DNA of 64,000 bases from JANNPJ01 sp965200525 (GTDB lineage: Bacteria; Actinomycetota; Actinomycetes; Actinomycetales; Kineosporiaceae): NCBI GenBank assembly GCA_965200525.1, contig OZ241368.1, positions 2,108,001-2,172,000 on the forward strand. Reading direction: 5' to 3'. The notes under the pieces were generated by a model. It was not told where the DNA came from. It was given only the letters and a program-made list of their open reading frames with translations, and did not search any database. This document shows positions 26,519 through 35,272 of this stretch, piece by piece (the stretch's first letter is position 1; each line of letters begins with the position of its first letter). Made by a program: the position numbers and the translations under genes.

Positions 26519-27793
26519 TCAGGGTGGTGGGGGCAGGTCGCCGGGGCGGGCGAGGAGGTAGCCCTGGCCGAGGCGGACTCCGAGGTGTTGGAGGGTGGCT
26601 AGTTCGGTGGGGGTTTCGATGCCTTCGGCGATGAGGCGGGCGCCGATCTCGGCGGCGAACATGACCATGGAGCGGGTCAGGGCTTGGCGGACGGGGTCGG
26701 TGTCGATGCCGCGCACGAGGTCGAGGTCGAGTTTGATGGCGTTGGGGTGCAGGCGCAGGATGTGACGCAGGCTGGCGTAGCCGGCGCCGGCGTCGTCGAT
26801 GACGATGTGGATCCCACTCTCCTGCAGTCGGGTGGTGACGGTGGTGAGCTGGTCGTAGTCGTGGACCTGGGTGTGCTCGGTGATTTCCACGGCGATGCGT
26901 CGGGCAGCCAGTTGCAGCACCCGCTCCTGGATGGCTGGCACGAGGAGGGCCTGAGCGGACAGGTTGACGCCCAACCAGATGCCGGGGGCAAGGTCATCGA
27001 GGTGGGTGAAAGCCTGCTGGATGGCTAGGAACTCCAGGTCAGGGCCGAGGCCAGCGTTAGTGGCGGCGGCGAAGGCTTGCGTCGGGTCGGGGAAGTGGGC
27101 CGGGTCGAAACGGGCCAGGGCCTCGAACGCGACCGCTCGCTTGTCGCTGAGGTCAACGATGGGTTGGAACACCATCCGGATCCGCCCGCCGGCTAGGATC
27201 TCAGCGACGCGTTGGGTGTCTTGGGCGCTGCTGCGCGCTGCTAACCCTGCCGGGCTGGTGAGGTGGTCACTGATCAGGTCGGCGATCAACGCCAGAAACT
27301 GGGGGGCGGCGCCGTCCAGGTGGGGGCTGGCACTGCGCGAGAGGCAGCACAGCATGCCGACCACTTCTCCGCTCGGCCCGTGCAGGGGCGCGCCCACGTA
27401 GGAGCCGATGCCCAGGTCGGCGGTGACCGCCAGTTCCCGGGTCACTGGATCGCGGCGCGCGTGCGGGATCAGGGCCGCCAGTGTCCCGGCCATGACCCGC
27501 ACACAGAACGATCCTTCCAGCGCGGTCGCGGCCCCGACCTGGACATTCATCGCGGCCCCGTCCCCGGCCAGGGCTTGGATCACCTGCTCGCCACCGGTGA
27601 ATTGCGAGATCCACGCGATCTCCATCCCCAGATGCGTACGCGCCAGGTGCAGCAACCGCTGGACCTGGCCCCCGCCGACACCGGTGCGGGATCCATCCAT
27701 CGGCAACCCGCCGGTATCTAGAGGTTCGATCTGCAATGTCGCCATGGGCGTGGGCGCGGGCGTGGCTTGGCTCGCCCTGCCCGAATCGGGCAT
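26519..27793 (-). CDS. GAF-EAL cyclic-di-GMP phosphodiesterase
   Basis: About 424 residues from ATG 27793. Residues about 30-180 form a GAF-like sensor (VQRLLHLARTHLGMEIAWIS, then YVGAPLHGPSGEVVGMLCCL). Residues about 205-420 form an EAL domain. Its active-site signature is present: FEALARF, VNLSAQAL, VEITEHTQV, IDDAGAGYASL (the usual DDFG becomes DDAG), IKLDLDLV, AEGIET and GQGYLLARP. It should hydrolyse c-di-GMP in the cytoplasm in response to a ligand or redox signal at the GAF domain. It lies upstream of the receiver genes on the same strand, 216 bp apart. Confidence 0.85.
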   Translation of the reverse strand: MPDSGRASQATPAPTPMATLQIEPLDTGGLPMDGSRTGVGGGQVQRLLHLARTHLGMEIAWISQFTGGEQVIQALAGDGAAMNVQVGAATALEGSFCVRVMAGTLAALIPHARRDPVTRELAVTADLGIGSYVGAPLHGPSGEVVGMLCCLSRSASPHLDGAAPQFLALIADLISDHLTSPAGLAARSSAQDTQRVAEILAGGRIRMVFQPIVDLSDKRAVAFEALARFDPAHFPDPTQAFAAATNAGLGPDLEFLAIQQAFTHLDDLAPGIWLGVNLSAQALLVPAIQERVLQLAARRIAVEITEHTQVHDYDQLTTVTTRLQESGIHIVIDDAGAGYASLRHILRLHPNAIKLDLDLVRGIDTDPVRQALTRSMVMFAAEIGARLIAEGIETPTELATLQHLGVRLGQGYLLARPGDLPPPP

Positions 27794-28421
27794 GTTCCTC
27801 ACGATCCAACACCTCTCTACGGTTACGGTGCGGTGTTTCGCTCTTACTTTCTGTTTATTGTGGTCCCTGCGGTGCGGGGCGTCGACTGAATCACCCGACG
27901 ACTGGATACCGATCTCACCCGATGGGGTGGCGCAAGCGGCGCTGATGAAGGGCGACACCGCGCCGGTTCAGCCGAGAACAACCACTGGAGCCGGCCGACC
28001 GGCTGAGCATCACCCTGATTCAGATACGCACCACCCTGCCCGCACTGGCAGGCCTGGTCGTAGGCGACCAGATGGGCGAGGTTCTCAGCCGCCGAGAACG
28101 TCCGACGACGTTTCGGGCCGCCGGCACGCGGAGTGGATCGGGTCATCCCCTCATCGAGCACGGGCGGAAGAACAGAACCAGCCATTGTTGATCATCCAGA
28201 ATCTCGCCCTGTCCAAGCGGACTTGCTACGAGCCGCTGGCCTCAACTCACCCTGACCGAAAGGGCCCCCCGGCCATGCGTAACTGGATTCACGAGCCGTC
28301 GCTACGCATCGAGCGGCCGCTACACCAAGCGAGCAATCCACTGACATCACGATGAGCATTCAGAACTCGGTTAGCTGCTCCTGAGCTGGTCGATCTCTCG
28401 TCCATGTCCGGGTCTATCCGC
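27794..28421. other. 628-bp stretch with transposase debris
   Basis: Apart from the IS3-like fragment at 28005-28146 on the minus strand, I see no gene. The IS256-type element starts at 28422. Confidence 0.4.
28005..28146 (-). pseudogene. Transposase orfA-like N-terminal fragment
   Basis: From ATG 28146 the frame encodes MTRSTPRAGGPKRRRTFSAA, then ENLAHLVAYDQACQCGQGGA. This resembles the basic helix-turn-helix start of IS3-type transposase subunit A proteins in actinomycetes (PKRRRTFSAAEKL..L). The similarity fades after about 45 codons. Confidence 0.5.
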
Positions 28422-29814
28422 GGAACGGTGTAACTGGCCGAATGGCTGACGCGTGTCAGCTGGGGAGGTCCAGTGATGATCGAGAAGATGTCCGGCGTGA
28501 ATTCTCTGTCGAAGCGTATTGAGAAGTCTGCTGCCCTGTCGGGGAATGCGGAGCGGGCTGCGATCCGGGAGATGGTGAAATCCGCCAAGCAGCGCGGATT
28601 GGACATCACCGGCCCGGACGGTCTGCTGAAGTTGTTGACGAAGACCGTGCTGGAGACCGCGCTTGAGGAGGAGATGACGGACCACCTCGGCTACGAAGCG
28701 AATGACCCGGAAGGCCGCAACGGAGGAAATTCACGGAATGGCCTCCGCGCGAAGACGGCCATTTCTGAAGCGGCCGGGGAGATAACGATCGAGGTGCCGC
28801 GGGATCGGGAAGGGTCGTTCTCCCCGGTAATTGTGAAGAAGCGCCAACGTCGCCTCGGTGATGTCGACAAGATTGTCTTGTCGCTCTACGGAAAAGGCCT
28901 CACCACGGGTGAGATCAGCGCTCATTTCGCGGAGATCTACGGGGTGAGCGTCAGCAGCACCGTAGTGTCGACCATCACCGACAAGGTTCTGGAAGAACAG
29001 CAGGCCTGGAGCTCGCGGCCGCTGCAGTCGCACTACGTGGCCTTGTTCGTGGACGCGATCCACGTGAAGGTCCGTGACGGTGCGGTGGCCAACCGGCCGT
29101 TCTACGCCGCCATCGGGGTTGACCTGCGCGGACACCGAGACGTGCTGGGCGTGTGGGCCGGCACCCCCGGGGCCGGGGAGTCGTCGAAGTTCTGGATCTC
29201 GATCTTGACCGAGATGAAGAACCGGGGCGTGGTCGACATCTTTTACCTGGTCTGCGACGGGCTGAACGGAATGCCGGAAAGCGTGAACACCATCTACAAG
29301 GAGACCATTGTTCAAACCTGCCTCGTGCATCTCATCAGGAACACCTTCAAGTACTCCTCGAAGCGCTACTGGGCGGAGATCGCCCGAGATCTGAAACCAG
29401 TCTACACCGCGGTGAACGCCACTGCGGCACACGACGCGTTTGAATCGTTCGACGAGAAATGGGGCAACAGATATCCCGCCATTGGCAATCTCTGGCGCTC
29501 GGCATGGAACAACTTCGTGCCGTTCCTCGACCTGGATATCGAGATTCGCCACCTCCTTAGTTCCACGAACGCAATCGAGTCCCTGAACGCAAGATTCCGG
29601 AAATCGATTGACGCTCGAGGGCATTTCCCGAACGAACAAGCCGCGATGAAGGTTCTCTACCTGACCATGCGGTCGCTCGACCCGAAAGGCACCGGACAAC
29701 AACGGTGGATGATGCGCTGAAAGCCAGTTCTCAACGTTCTCGCCATGTCGTTCCACGAGCGCATGCCTGAAGCTGCTAGCCTTTAATTAATCGCACCGCC
29801 AGTTACACCGTTCC
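28422..29814. mobile_element. IS256-family insertion sequence, 1393 bp
   Basis: Exact 17-bp inverted repeats GGAACGGTGTAACTGGC (28422-28438) and its complement (29798-29814) bound one transposase gene. I do not see an 8-bp target duplication in the immediate flanks, so one flank may have been rearranged. Confidence 0.9.
28473..29720 (+). CDS. IS256-family transposase
   Basis: A 415-residue transposase of normal family length and without frameshift. It carries the N-terminal region (LLKLLTKTVLETALEEEMTD HLGYE) and the mutator-type DDE core, with VDAIHVKVRDG, VCDGLNGMPESV and STNAIESLNARFRK. In the second motif Asp lies in CDGL where VTDGL is more usual. CLVHLIRN is the conserved C/H motif. 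The start is GTG 28473 or ATG 28476, with GGGAGG just upstream. Intact ends and frame suggest it may still be mobile. Confidence 0.93.
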   Translation: MMIEKMSGVNSLSKRIEKSAALSGNAERAAIREMVKSAKQRGLDITGPDGLLKLLTKTVLETALEEEMTDHLGYEANDPEGRNGGNSRNGLRAKTAISEAAGEITIEVPRDREGSFSPVIVKKRQRRLGDVDKIVLSLYGKGLTTGEISAHFAEIYGVSVSSTVVSTITDKVLEEQQAWSSRPLQSHYVALFVDAIHVKVRDGAVANRPFYAAIGVDLRGHRDVLGVWAGTPGAGESSKFWISILTEMKNRGVVDIFYLVCDGLNGMPESVNTIYKETIVQTCLVHLIRNTFKYSSKRYWAEIARDLKPVYTAVNATAAHDAFESFDEKWGNRYPAIGNLWRSAWNNFVPFLDLDIEIRHLLSSTNAIESLNARFRKSIDARGHFPNEQAAMKVLYLTMRSLDPKGTGQQRWMMR

Positions 29815-29880
29815 CGGAAAGTCCCCCATGTCCAGAGCTGATCGGGATATCTTGGTTCGGACGCTGGTGTGGGTGGGGTC

Positions 29881-30135
29881 TCACGGACTGGCGACGGCGA
29901 GTTTCAAGGCGTAGTTACGCAGGGCACCTTCGTAGTCGAGGTGGGGGTTCTGTTTGGCGTGGTCTCGGCATACGCCGGCGGCGAAGATGGCGCAGAGAAC
30001 GGCCACGGACGGCAGGTGGGCGGCGGGGACATGGCTGATCAGGTCACCTACAGCTGCGAGGTCGTCGCGGTGGGCGGCTCGAATGAGAGCGACGACGTCG
30101 CGCATGATCTCGGTGAGCTCGTCAGGATCGGTCAT
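29881..30135 (-). CDS. Small hypothetical protein
   Basis: An 84-residue protein, ATG 30135 preceded by a strong GAGGAGG ribosome site 4-5 nt upstream. It is mainly helical, starts MTDPDELTEIMRDVVALIRA and contains AVLCAIFAAGVCRDHAKQNP. No family is recognised. Two Cys in the middle could be structural. It stands alone beside the IS256-type element. Confidence 0.5.
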   Translation of the reverse strand: MTDPDELTEIMRDVVALIRAAHRDDLAAVGDLISHVPAAHLPSVAVLCAIFAAGVCRDHAKQNPHLDYEGALRNYALKLAVASP

Positions 30136-30352
30136 GATTCCTCCTCACCGTCCTTGGCGGGACGGGCAGGCTCAAGGGTCAGCGGGCCCTATGAAAGCGT
30201 GGACGGTGTACTGAGCGAGGCGTATCTCCACTTAGTCTCGACAGGTGCCGGTCGTTCTGGAGCAGGAAAAAAGGCACGAGCTTCATGCGCGAACAGCGAG
30301 GAAACGTGGCGACCAAGCCACCGCAATGTCGGCTGCCCACAGTGCCCACGGC

Positions 30353-30434
30353 CGTGGCCGCGGCGTGCCCCGGTGGTGCCGCCGGCGTCGAGCAGCTGGA
30401 GGCCCTGACCGACGCCGTGATCACCGCCGGCCGG
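30353..30434 (+). repeat. Duplicated 80-bp segment (partner at 13553-13630)
   Basis: It encodes AAACPGGAAGVEQLEALTDA and matches the inverse of 13553-13630 with few differences. It abuts the Tn3 transposase remnant. Confidence 0.55.
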
Positions 30435-30773
30435 TGTGGCGGCCCTCGGAGATGTTCAGCTGGGCGATGAGCATCCGCGGGTACTCGACGTCGGTGATGA
30501 CCTGCAGGACGTGCAGGGTCTTGAAGTCCGCCCGTAGTGGGTGAAGGCGTCGCCCAGGCCGGTGGGGCGCCCCTCGCGCGACAGCATCCGGATCAGGTCG
30601 TAGCCGCGGATCTCGCCCAGGGTCAGGGAACCGGCCGCCCGCAGCATGTTGGGCCAGTGCTGGCGGATCCGGTCCGGGTGGACCAGGTGGCGGGAGGTCT
30701 GCTGCAGCGGCCCGTAGTCGGTGGTCGTGGTCCGCCTCAGGGTCCCCGCTTGCCGGGGCGTTGACCCGCTCAT
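30421..30773 (-). pseudogene. Tn3-family transposase C-terminal fragment
   Basis: Read on the minus strand, one frame gives RHLVHPDRIRQHWPNMLRAA, GSLTLGEIRGYDLIRMLSRE and GRPTGLGDAFTHYGR. After a one-base shift near 30530 another gives FKTLHVLQVITDVEYPRMLI and AQLNISEGRH. These are the hallmark C-terminal motifs of Tn3-type TnpA (DPDRI..NWP.MLR.AGSL, then GREG.PT.LG.A..YGRI.KT.H). Only about 110 of roughly 1000 residues remain. A resolvase remnant lies at 33792. Confidence 0.85.
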
Positions 30774-30995
30774 CGACGTCGCGGAGGCCGAGCAGGCCCC
30801 GGCTCGACGCGCGGTCGTGGTCGGCCGGGGCCGGGGCCGAAGACGTCGTCACCGAGGTGGGCCAGGCCGAGCTGCTCGCTCTTCGAGGACGCACCGTTAC
30901 GGTAGCCCTTGACCTCGGGTGCGGCTCGAAGTCTCAGTGGCGCCATTACCGACCCGCGGCCCAGGGTCAGGTCCGACGTTCCAGGAGAGGCTGCT

Positions 30996-31829
30996 ATGAC
31001 CGTCTGGTTCATCACGGGGGCCTCACGCGGGCTGGGAGCGGCGATCGCCGAGCAGGCACTGCTGCGCGGCGACCATGTCGTCGCCGCAGCCCGACAGCCC
31101 GAGAAGATCACGCTGCAAGAGCACAGTGACCGGTTGCTGCCGGTCGCCCTGGATGTGACGGACGAGCAGGCGGCCCAACGCGCGGTCGCAGCGGCGATCG
31201 ACCGGTTCGGGCGGATCGACGTCCTGGTCAACAACGCCGGGACCAGCCTCGTCGGGGCCGTGGAAGAGGCCTCGGCTGCCGAGGTCGAAGGCGTGTTCGC
31301 CACCAACCTGTACGGAGCCCTCAACGTCGCCCGCGCCGTGCTCCCGGTGATGCGCGAGCAGCGGTCCGGAACCGTGGTGAACGTCGGGTCGATGGGCGGC
31401 TTCGCCCAGTCACCGGGGTGGGGGGTTTACGGCGCCACAAAGTTCGCCCTGGAGGGCATCAGCGAGGCGATGGTCGGCGAGCTGGCGCCGCTCGGCATTC
31501 ACGTCATGGTCGTCGAGCCCGGAAGCTTTCGCACCGACTTTCTCGACGCCGAGTCGCTGCGCGGGACCAGGACGACGATCGACGACTACGCCGCCACCGT
31601 CGGCCCGGTCCGGGCGGCCACCTCGGCCAGGAACCGGAACCAGATCAACGACCCGATCAAAGGCGCGGCCGCCATCGTGCAGGCCGTGACCGCCACGAAC
31701 CCGCCCACCCGTCTCCAGATCGGACCCGACGCGGTCGCGGCCGTCGAACGCAAGCTCGCCCACGTCCAGCAAGAGCTCCAGACATGGCGAACGGTCAGCG
31801 AGTCCACGCTTTACGAACAACCCGCCTGA
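30996..31829 (+). CDS. Short-chain dehydrogenase/reductase
   Basis: A 277-residue SDR with TGASRGLG, NNAGTSLV, the catalytic Ser in NVGSMGG and YGATK. EPGSFRTDF closes the core. ATG 30996 is preceded by AGGAGAGG. The Arg in TGASRG suggests NADP(H). It belongs to the same subgroup as the SDR at 22305. No regulator is adjacent, unlike the other oxidoreductases of the island. Its upstream partner may have been lost with the Tn3 debris. The substrate is unknown. Confidence 0.9.
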   Translation: MTVWFITGASRGLGAAIAEQALLRGDHVVAAARQPEKITLQEHSDRLLPVALDVTDEQAAQRAVAAAIDRFGRIDVLVNNAGTSLVGAVEEASAAEVEGVFATNLYGALNVARAVLPVMREQRSGTVVNVGSMGGFAQSPGWGVYGATKFALEGISEAMVGELAPLGIHVMVVEPGSFRTDFLDAESLRGTRTTIDDYAATVGPVRAATSARNRNQINDPIKGAAAIVQAVTATNPPTRLQIGPDAVAAVERKLAHVQQELQTWRTVSESTLYEQPA

Positions 31830-32070
31830 CACCCAGTCAGGAACGTGAGGGCGTGGGCAGTCACGACACGTGGGCCCAAGAGCTCGCTTTCTGCTCGGCA
31901 TGTCCCAAGCTCTCCGCGGGTATGTGGGGTGCCGGTAAGGAACGTGTCATTAGATCCAAACGGGCGTGGGTTGATCTAGGAGCTATGTGTTGCACTGCTC
32001 TTGCCATTTCTCCTACCGTACCGGGGCACCAGAGGTAGTAGCTGCTGTCGAGGTTGTGGCTGGGTGTGGC

Positions 32071-32811
32071 TCAGCCCTGTCGTGTCGGTCGGATGGTGAG
32101 GTCACCGATCTCGACGTCGTCGGGCTGGTCGATCGCAAAGGCGATTGCCCGCGCCACGACCATGGGGTCGATACCGAGCTCAGCCATGTCCTGCTTCATC
32201 TGCTCGCGCAGCTGCGGGTCGTCGAGGGCGGAGTCGATGAGTTCGGTGCGGACGTAGCCCGGGGAAATTGACGTCGTGCGCAGGACCCCGTCGGTGCTCT
32301 CCTGCCGTAGCGCTTCCAGCAAGGTCCGCACCGCGTTCTTCGTGCCGGCATACACCGCCTGGGTGGGGACGATCTTCAGGCCGGAGGTGGAGACCACGGT
32401 GACGAGGTGGCCGCTGCCCTGACGGCGGAACACCGGCAATGCGGCAGCGATGCCATGCAGGACGCCCTTGACGTTCACGTCGACCATGGCCGACCAGCCC
32501 TCGACGTCGAAGTCCGTGATCGGGCTGATCCTGCTGATCCCGGCGTTGCCCACCAGGACGTCGAGACGGGCGAACCGCTCCAGCGCCTGGTCTACGAGCG
32601 AGCGGAGGTCGTCAGGGTCGGTGACGTCCACACGCACGGCCGCGGCTTTCCCGCCGGCGGTGGTGATCTCGTCGACCAATCGGTCCAGCCGGTCGGTGCG
32701 GCGGGCTCCGAGGACCACGGCGGCACCGCGGAAAGCAAGATGGCGAGCGGTCGCTTCACCGATCCCGCTGCTGGCACCGGTGATGGCGATGACCTTGTCT
32801 TGGATGGCCAC
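32071..32811 (-). CDS. Short-chain dehydrogenase/reductase (YdfG-like)
   Basis: A 246-residue classical SDR with TGASSGIG, a GARR cofactor-specificity loop (Arg-Arg suggests NADPH), VGNAGISR in place of NNAG, VVSTSG for the catalytic Ser, and YAGTK. Relatives act on 3-hydroxy acids and similar alcohols. The start ATG 32811 lies 26 bp from a divergent TetR start. A short palindrome lies in between, so control by that TetR is expected. Confidence 0.9.
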   Translation of the reverse strand: MAIQDKVIAITGASSGIGEATARHLAFRGAAVVLGARRTDRLDRLVDEITTAGGKAAAVRVDVTDPDDLRSLVDQALERFARLDVLVGNAGISRISPITDFDVEGWSAMVDVNVKGVLHGIAAALPVFRRQGSGHLVTVVSTSGLKIVPTQAVYAGTKNAVRTLLEALRQESTDGVLRTTSISPGYVRTELIDSALDDPQLREQMKQDMAELGIDPMVVARAIAFAIDQPDDVEIGDLTIRPTRQG

Positions 32812-32831
32812 GAAACTCCTCCGGGTAGAGT

Positions 32832-32843
32832 GGACACATGTCC
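32832..32843. promoter_or_regulatory. Small palindrome at the SDR/TetR junction
   Basis: GGACACATGTCC is symmetric except for its central two bases and spans the TetR start codon at 32838. It is the only palindrome in the 26-bp divergent spacer and is a plausible operator, though short. Confidence 0.45.
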
Positions 32844-33440
32844 GGATACATCGACGACCATAGCGGACAGGCGTCCGCTTCCGTCAAGGGCGACAAGTCG
32901 CGTCGTGCTGACGCCCGACGCAACCGTGAGCGGATCTTGAATGCGGCGCGGGAGCAGCTGCGCGAGCCTGGAGAGTTGAGGCTCAACGCCGTCGCCAAAG
33001 CTTGCAGTGTCGGGCAGGGGACCTTGTACCGGCACTTCCCCACCCGCGAAGACCTCCTGGCCGAGGTCTACCGACATGACGTCGAGGAACTCGTCGCGGC
33101 AGCCTCAGGCCTCCTGTCAACCAGGAGCCCCATCGACGCGTTGGCGGCGTGGTTCGAGCGGGTCGCGGCCTACGCCCGGGTGAAGAACCATGTCTTCGCC
33201 GCCGTGGAAGCAGCGACGTGGCGCGACCTCGCCGCCCACAGCCTCGGTCCGATCGGGGAGGCTGTGGAACTGCTACTGGCCGCCGGCCGCGCCGACGGGA
33301 GCGTGCGCGCCGACGTCGAAGCCCGCGATGTCATCGTGCTGATCGGCTGGCTCTCCCGCCTCGACGACACCGAGCTTGACGAGCGTGGTCCGCGACTACT
33401 GTCGATCCTGCTCGATGGGCTCCACGCTCGCCGGACCTAA
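32838..33440 (+). CDS. TetR-family regulator
   Basis: A 200-residue protein. After a charged lead of about 20 residues come RRNRERILNAAREQLREPGE, then AVAKACSVGQGTLYRHFPTR, the TetR helix-turn-helix. The C-terminal part has the SBD-like pattern of the transcriptional-regulator subgroup that reads RREDLLAEVYRHDVEELV. The ligand is unknown. It diverges from the SDR at 32071-32811 with almost no spacer, so the two promoters must overlap. ATG 32838 overlaps the palindrome. Confidence 0.9.
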   Translation: MSGYIDDHSGQASASVKGDKSRRADARRNRERILNAAREQLREPGELRLNAVAKACSVGQGTLYRHFPTREDLLAEVYRHDVEELVAAASGLLSTRSPIDALAAWFERVAAYARVKNHVFAAVEAATWRDLAAHSLGPIGEAVELLLAAGRADGSVRADVEARDVIVLIGWLSRLDDTELDERGPRLLSILLDGLHARRT

Positions 33441-33791
33441 CCGATGTACCTACACTCGGTCGTACTCGAAGCGTCGCGACCATGCCCGCATCGACCACCG
33501 GTTGTACGAACAGCAACTCGTTGCCCAGGTTAGCTCCACCTTCCCATCCGCAGATCCGAGGACCCCGCTGCCTGTCACCCGGCACCGGATCGAAGGTTTG
33601 GTCGTCGCGACCCGACGAACCGGCGTGCTTGGCTGTCGTCCCGGAAACGGTCGTTTTCGGGACGGTCACAGTGAGCGGGGGAAGTGCCAGGTCGGGATGT
33701 CCCGTAACCCGTCACGCAACTGGCGCTTGATCATTGAGTTCCGGGACGGTTTACAGGACGATCGGTGCTAAGGGAACCCCGGTGCACACCA
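33441..33791. other. 351-bp intergenic region with res-like sites
   Basis: No gene is recognisable. The right half contains the inverted repeats described at 33637-33760, directly upstream of the resolvase remnant. Confidence 0.5.
33637..33760. other. Resolution (res)-like site array
   Basis: A 28-bp inverted repeat at 33637-33664 has arms CGTCCCGGAAAC and GTTTTCGGGACG (11 of 12 pairs). Related CGGGAnG/CGTCCCG-like pieces follow at about 33696-33712 and 33736-33760. Three subsites just upstream of a serine resolvase gene are the standard layout of a Tn3-type res site. Confidence 0.6.
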
Positions 33792-34270
33792 ATGCAGATC
33801 GGGTACGCGCGGGTCAGCGGGAAAAGCCAGGACCATCAGTTACAGCTCGACGCGCTGGGCGCGGCTGATTGCCGCGAGGTGATCGTCGAGACTGCCAGCA
33901 CCCGTAGCGACCGCCCAAAACTGCGCGCCACCCTGGAGACGATACTCAAGGCCGGCGACACCCTGGTGATCTACAAACCTGACCGGGTCGCCCGGTCGAT
34001 GAAGGAACTCCTGGTGCTCCTGGAGGACCAACTGCACGCCCGGAACATTAACCTGGAGATCCTCACCGGCATCTGCGCCGGGGTGCACCGCCCCCACGGG
34101 CAGAGCATCGCCGACAAGATGCTGTTCATGGTCGCGTCGATGGCCGCCGAGATGGAACGCGACCTCATCCACGAACGCACCGTCGATGGCCTGCCGCAGC
34201 AGCAGCTCAAGGCCGGCACGGCGGCCGGCCGACCAAGGTGGACGCCGACACCCGCCACCCGGTCCTGGCC
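33792..34270 (+). pseudogene. tnpR: Tn3-type serine resolvase, frameshifted at its C-terminus
   Basis: From ATG 33792 the protein reads MQIGYARVSGKSQDHQLQLD, with the catalytic Ser in ARVS. It continues with LVIYKPDRVARSMKELLVLL and MVASMAAEMERDLIHERT, the typical catalytic domain. At about 34222 the expected GGRPTKVDADTR hinge and helix-turn-helix appear in a different frame and then degenerate, so the DNA-binding domain is lost. In most resolvases CYARVS is followed directly by T.DQ; the GKSQ variant still fits. Together with the res-like sites and TnpA fragment it marks an old Tn3-type transposon. Confidence 0.85.
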
Positions 34271-34329
34271 GGGTCGATGGTCCTGCGTCGCGTCCCGCCC
34301 CAGCAGTGGACGCTCACCGCCCGCCACGA

Positions 34330-34587
34330 CGTCTCACACCCGACCAGCGACGCAACCTCTCCGAGAGCGCGCACTACCGGAAACCACTGAACGTCGAGGA
34401 AGCGACCGTGCTGCTCACCGCCTACCTGCACGGCGGCACGCCCGACTACGACACCTGGCACCAGGACCACTCGGGCGCCGAGCAGGCCCTCAAGACCGCC
34501 GGTCTGCTGCACAGCGACAACGGACCCCACCACGCCAGCGTCCACCCCGACGTCCGCTACAGACTCGACCGGCGCCGCAGCACCTAA
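34330..34587 (+). pseudogene. Unidentified coding fragment
   Basis: One frame gives RRNLSESAHYRKPLNVEEAT, VLLTAYLHGGTPDYDTWHQD and ALKTAGLLHSD, ending at 34587. Composition looks protein-like but there is no start in context and I recognise no family. It may be a passenger of the Tn3-type element. Confidence 0.3.
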
Positions 34588-34741
34588 CACCACGACGCGC
34601 CCGTCCCGCGCGGTCGACCTCGTCCTGGACCTGCACCTTCTGTGCGGCTCGAGCAACCCGCATGTGCCTGGTTCGCGTTGACCTTCTGAGGCACGGTCAT
34701 TGCTGCGGTCGATCGCCGCTGCGTATCAGAGGGGGAGACTC

Positions 34742-35272
34742 ATGGACGACGATGAGGCGGCCTTCCGCGATTTTGTTGCCACCCGGTGGTCGTCACTGGT
34801 GAGTACGGCTTACTACATCACCACCGATCGCGGTGTGGCCGAGGACTGTGTGCAAGAGGCGCTGACTGCGGTCCATCGGCGCTGGCGCCGGGTGCGCCAG
34901 AACGGCAAGGCCGGCGCCTACGCGCACCGGGCCGTCGTCAACGCCGCGTTGTCCTGGCGGCGTCGACGCCGGATCCATGAGGTGCCGCTGGGGCCCAGCA
35001 GCGTAAGCGGCCTGGCCGCAACCACCCCTGTGGGGCAGGGGCTGGATGGCGTGGAGGAGGCCCTCCTGGCGGCGCTGCGTTCCCTTCCCCCTCGGATGCG
35101 CGCGGCTGTGGCGTTGAGGTACCTGGAGGATCGTTCCGAGGCCGAGACCGCGCAGTTGCTCGGGTGCTCGATCGGGACCGTTAAGAGTACGACCAGCCGT
35201 GCCGTCACCAAGCTGCGGGCAGCCCTAGAGGCATCCTCCTCAGCCTCCGCCGCGCAGAAAGAGGTCCCCTGA
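34742..35272 (+). CDS. SigE-family ECF RNA polymerase sigma factor
   Basis: A 176-residue extracytoplasmic-function sigma factor. Region 2 spans about residues 8-75 (FRDFVATRWSSLVSTAYYIT, DRGVAEDCVQEALTAVHRRW). Region 4 is near 105-160 (LPPRMRAAVALRYLEDRSEA, ETAQLLGCSIGTVKSTTSRA). This is the pattern of actinobacterial SigE-family ECF factors. ATG 34742 follows AGGGGGAG. Its TGA overlaps the ATG of the next gene by one base, so the two are translationally coupled. The partner is probably its membrane-bound regulator. Target promoters are unknown. Confidence 0.9.
   Translation: MDDDEAAFRDFVATRWSSLVSTAYYITTDRGVAEDCVQEALTAVHRRWRRVRQNGKAGAYAHRAVVNAALSWRRRRRIHEVPLGPSSVSGLAATTPVGQGLDGVEEALLAALRSLPPRMRAAVALRYLEDRSEAETAQLLGCSIGTVKSTTSRAVTKLRAALEASSSASAAQKEVP

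Larger units (their letters stand above)
30136..30995. other. 860-bp stretch of mobile-element debris
   Basis: It contains the duplicated segment at 30353-30434 and a Tn3 transposase remnant at 30421-30773. The remaining parts show no gene. The promoter for the SDR at 30996 must lie in the last 200 bp. Confidence 0.5.

Noticed and set aside
28414..29822. 8-bp target duplication around the IS256-type element
   Set aside because: The bases immediately outside the two inverted repeats do not match each other.
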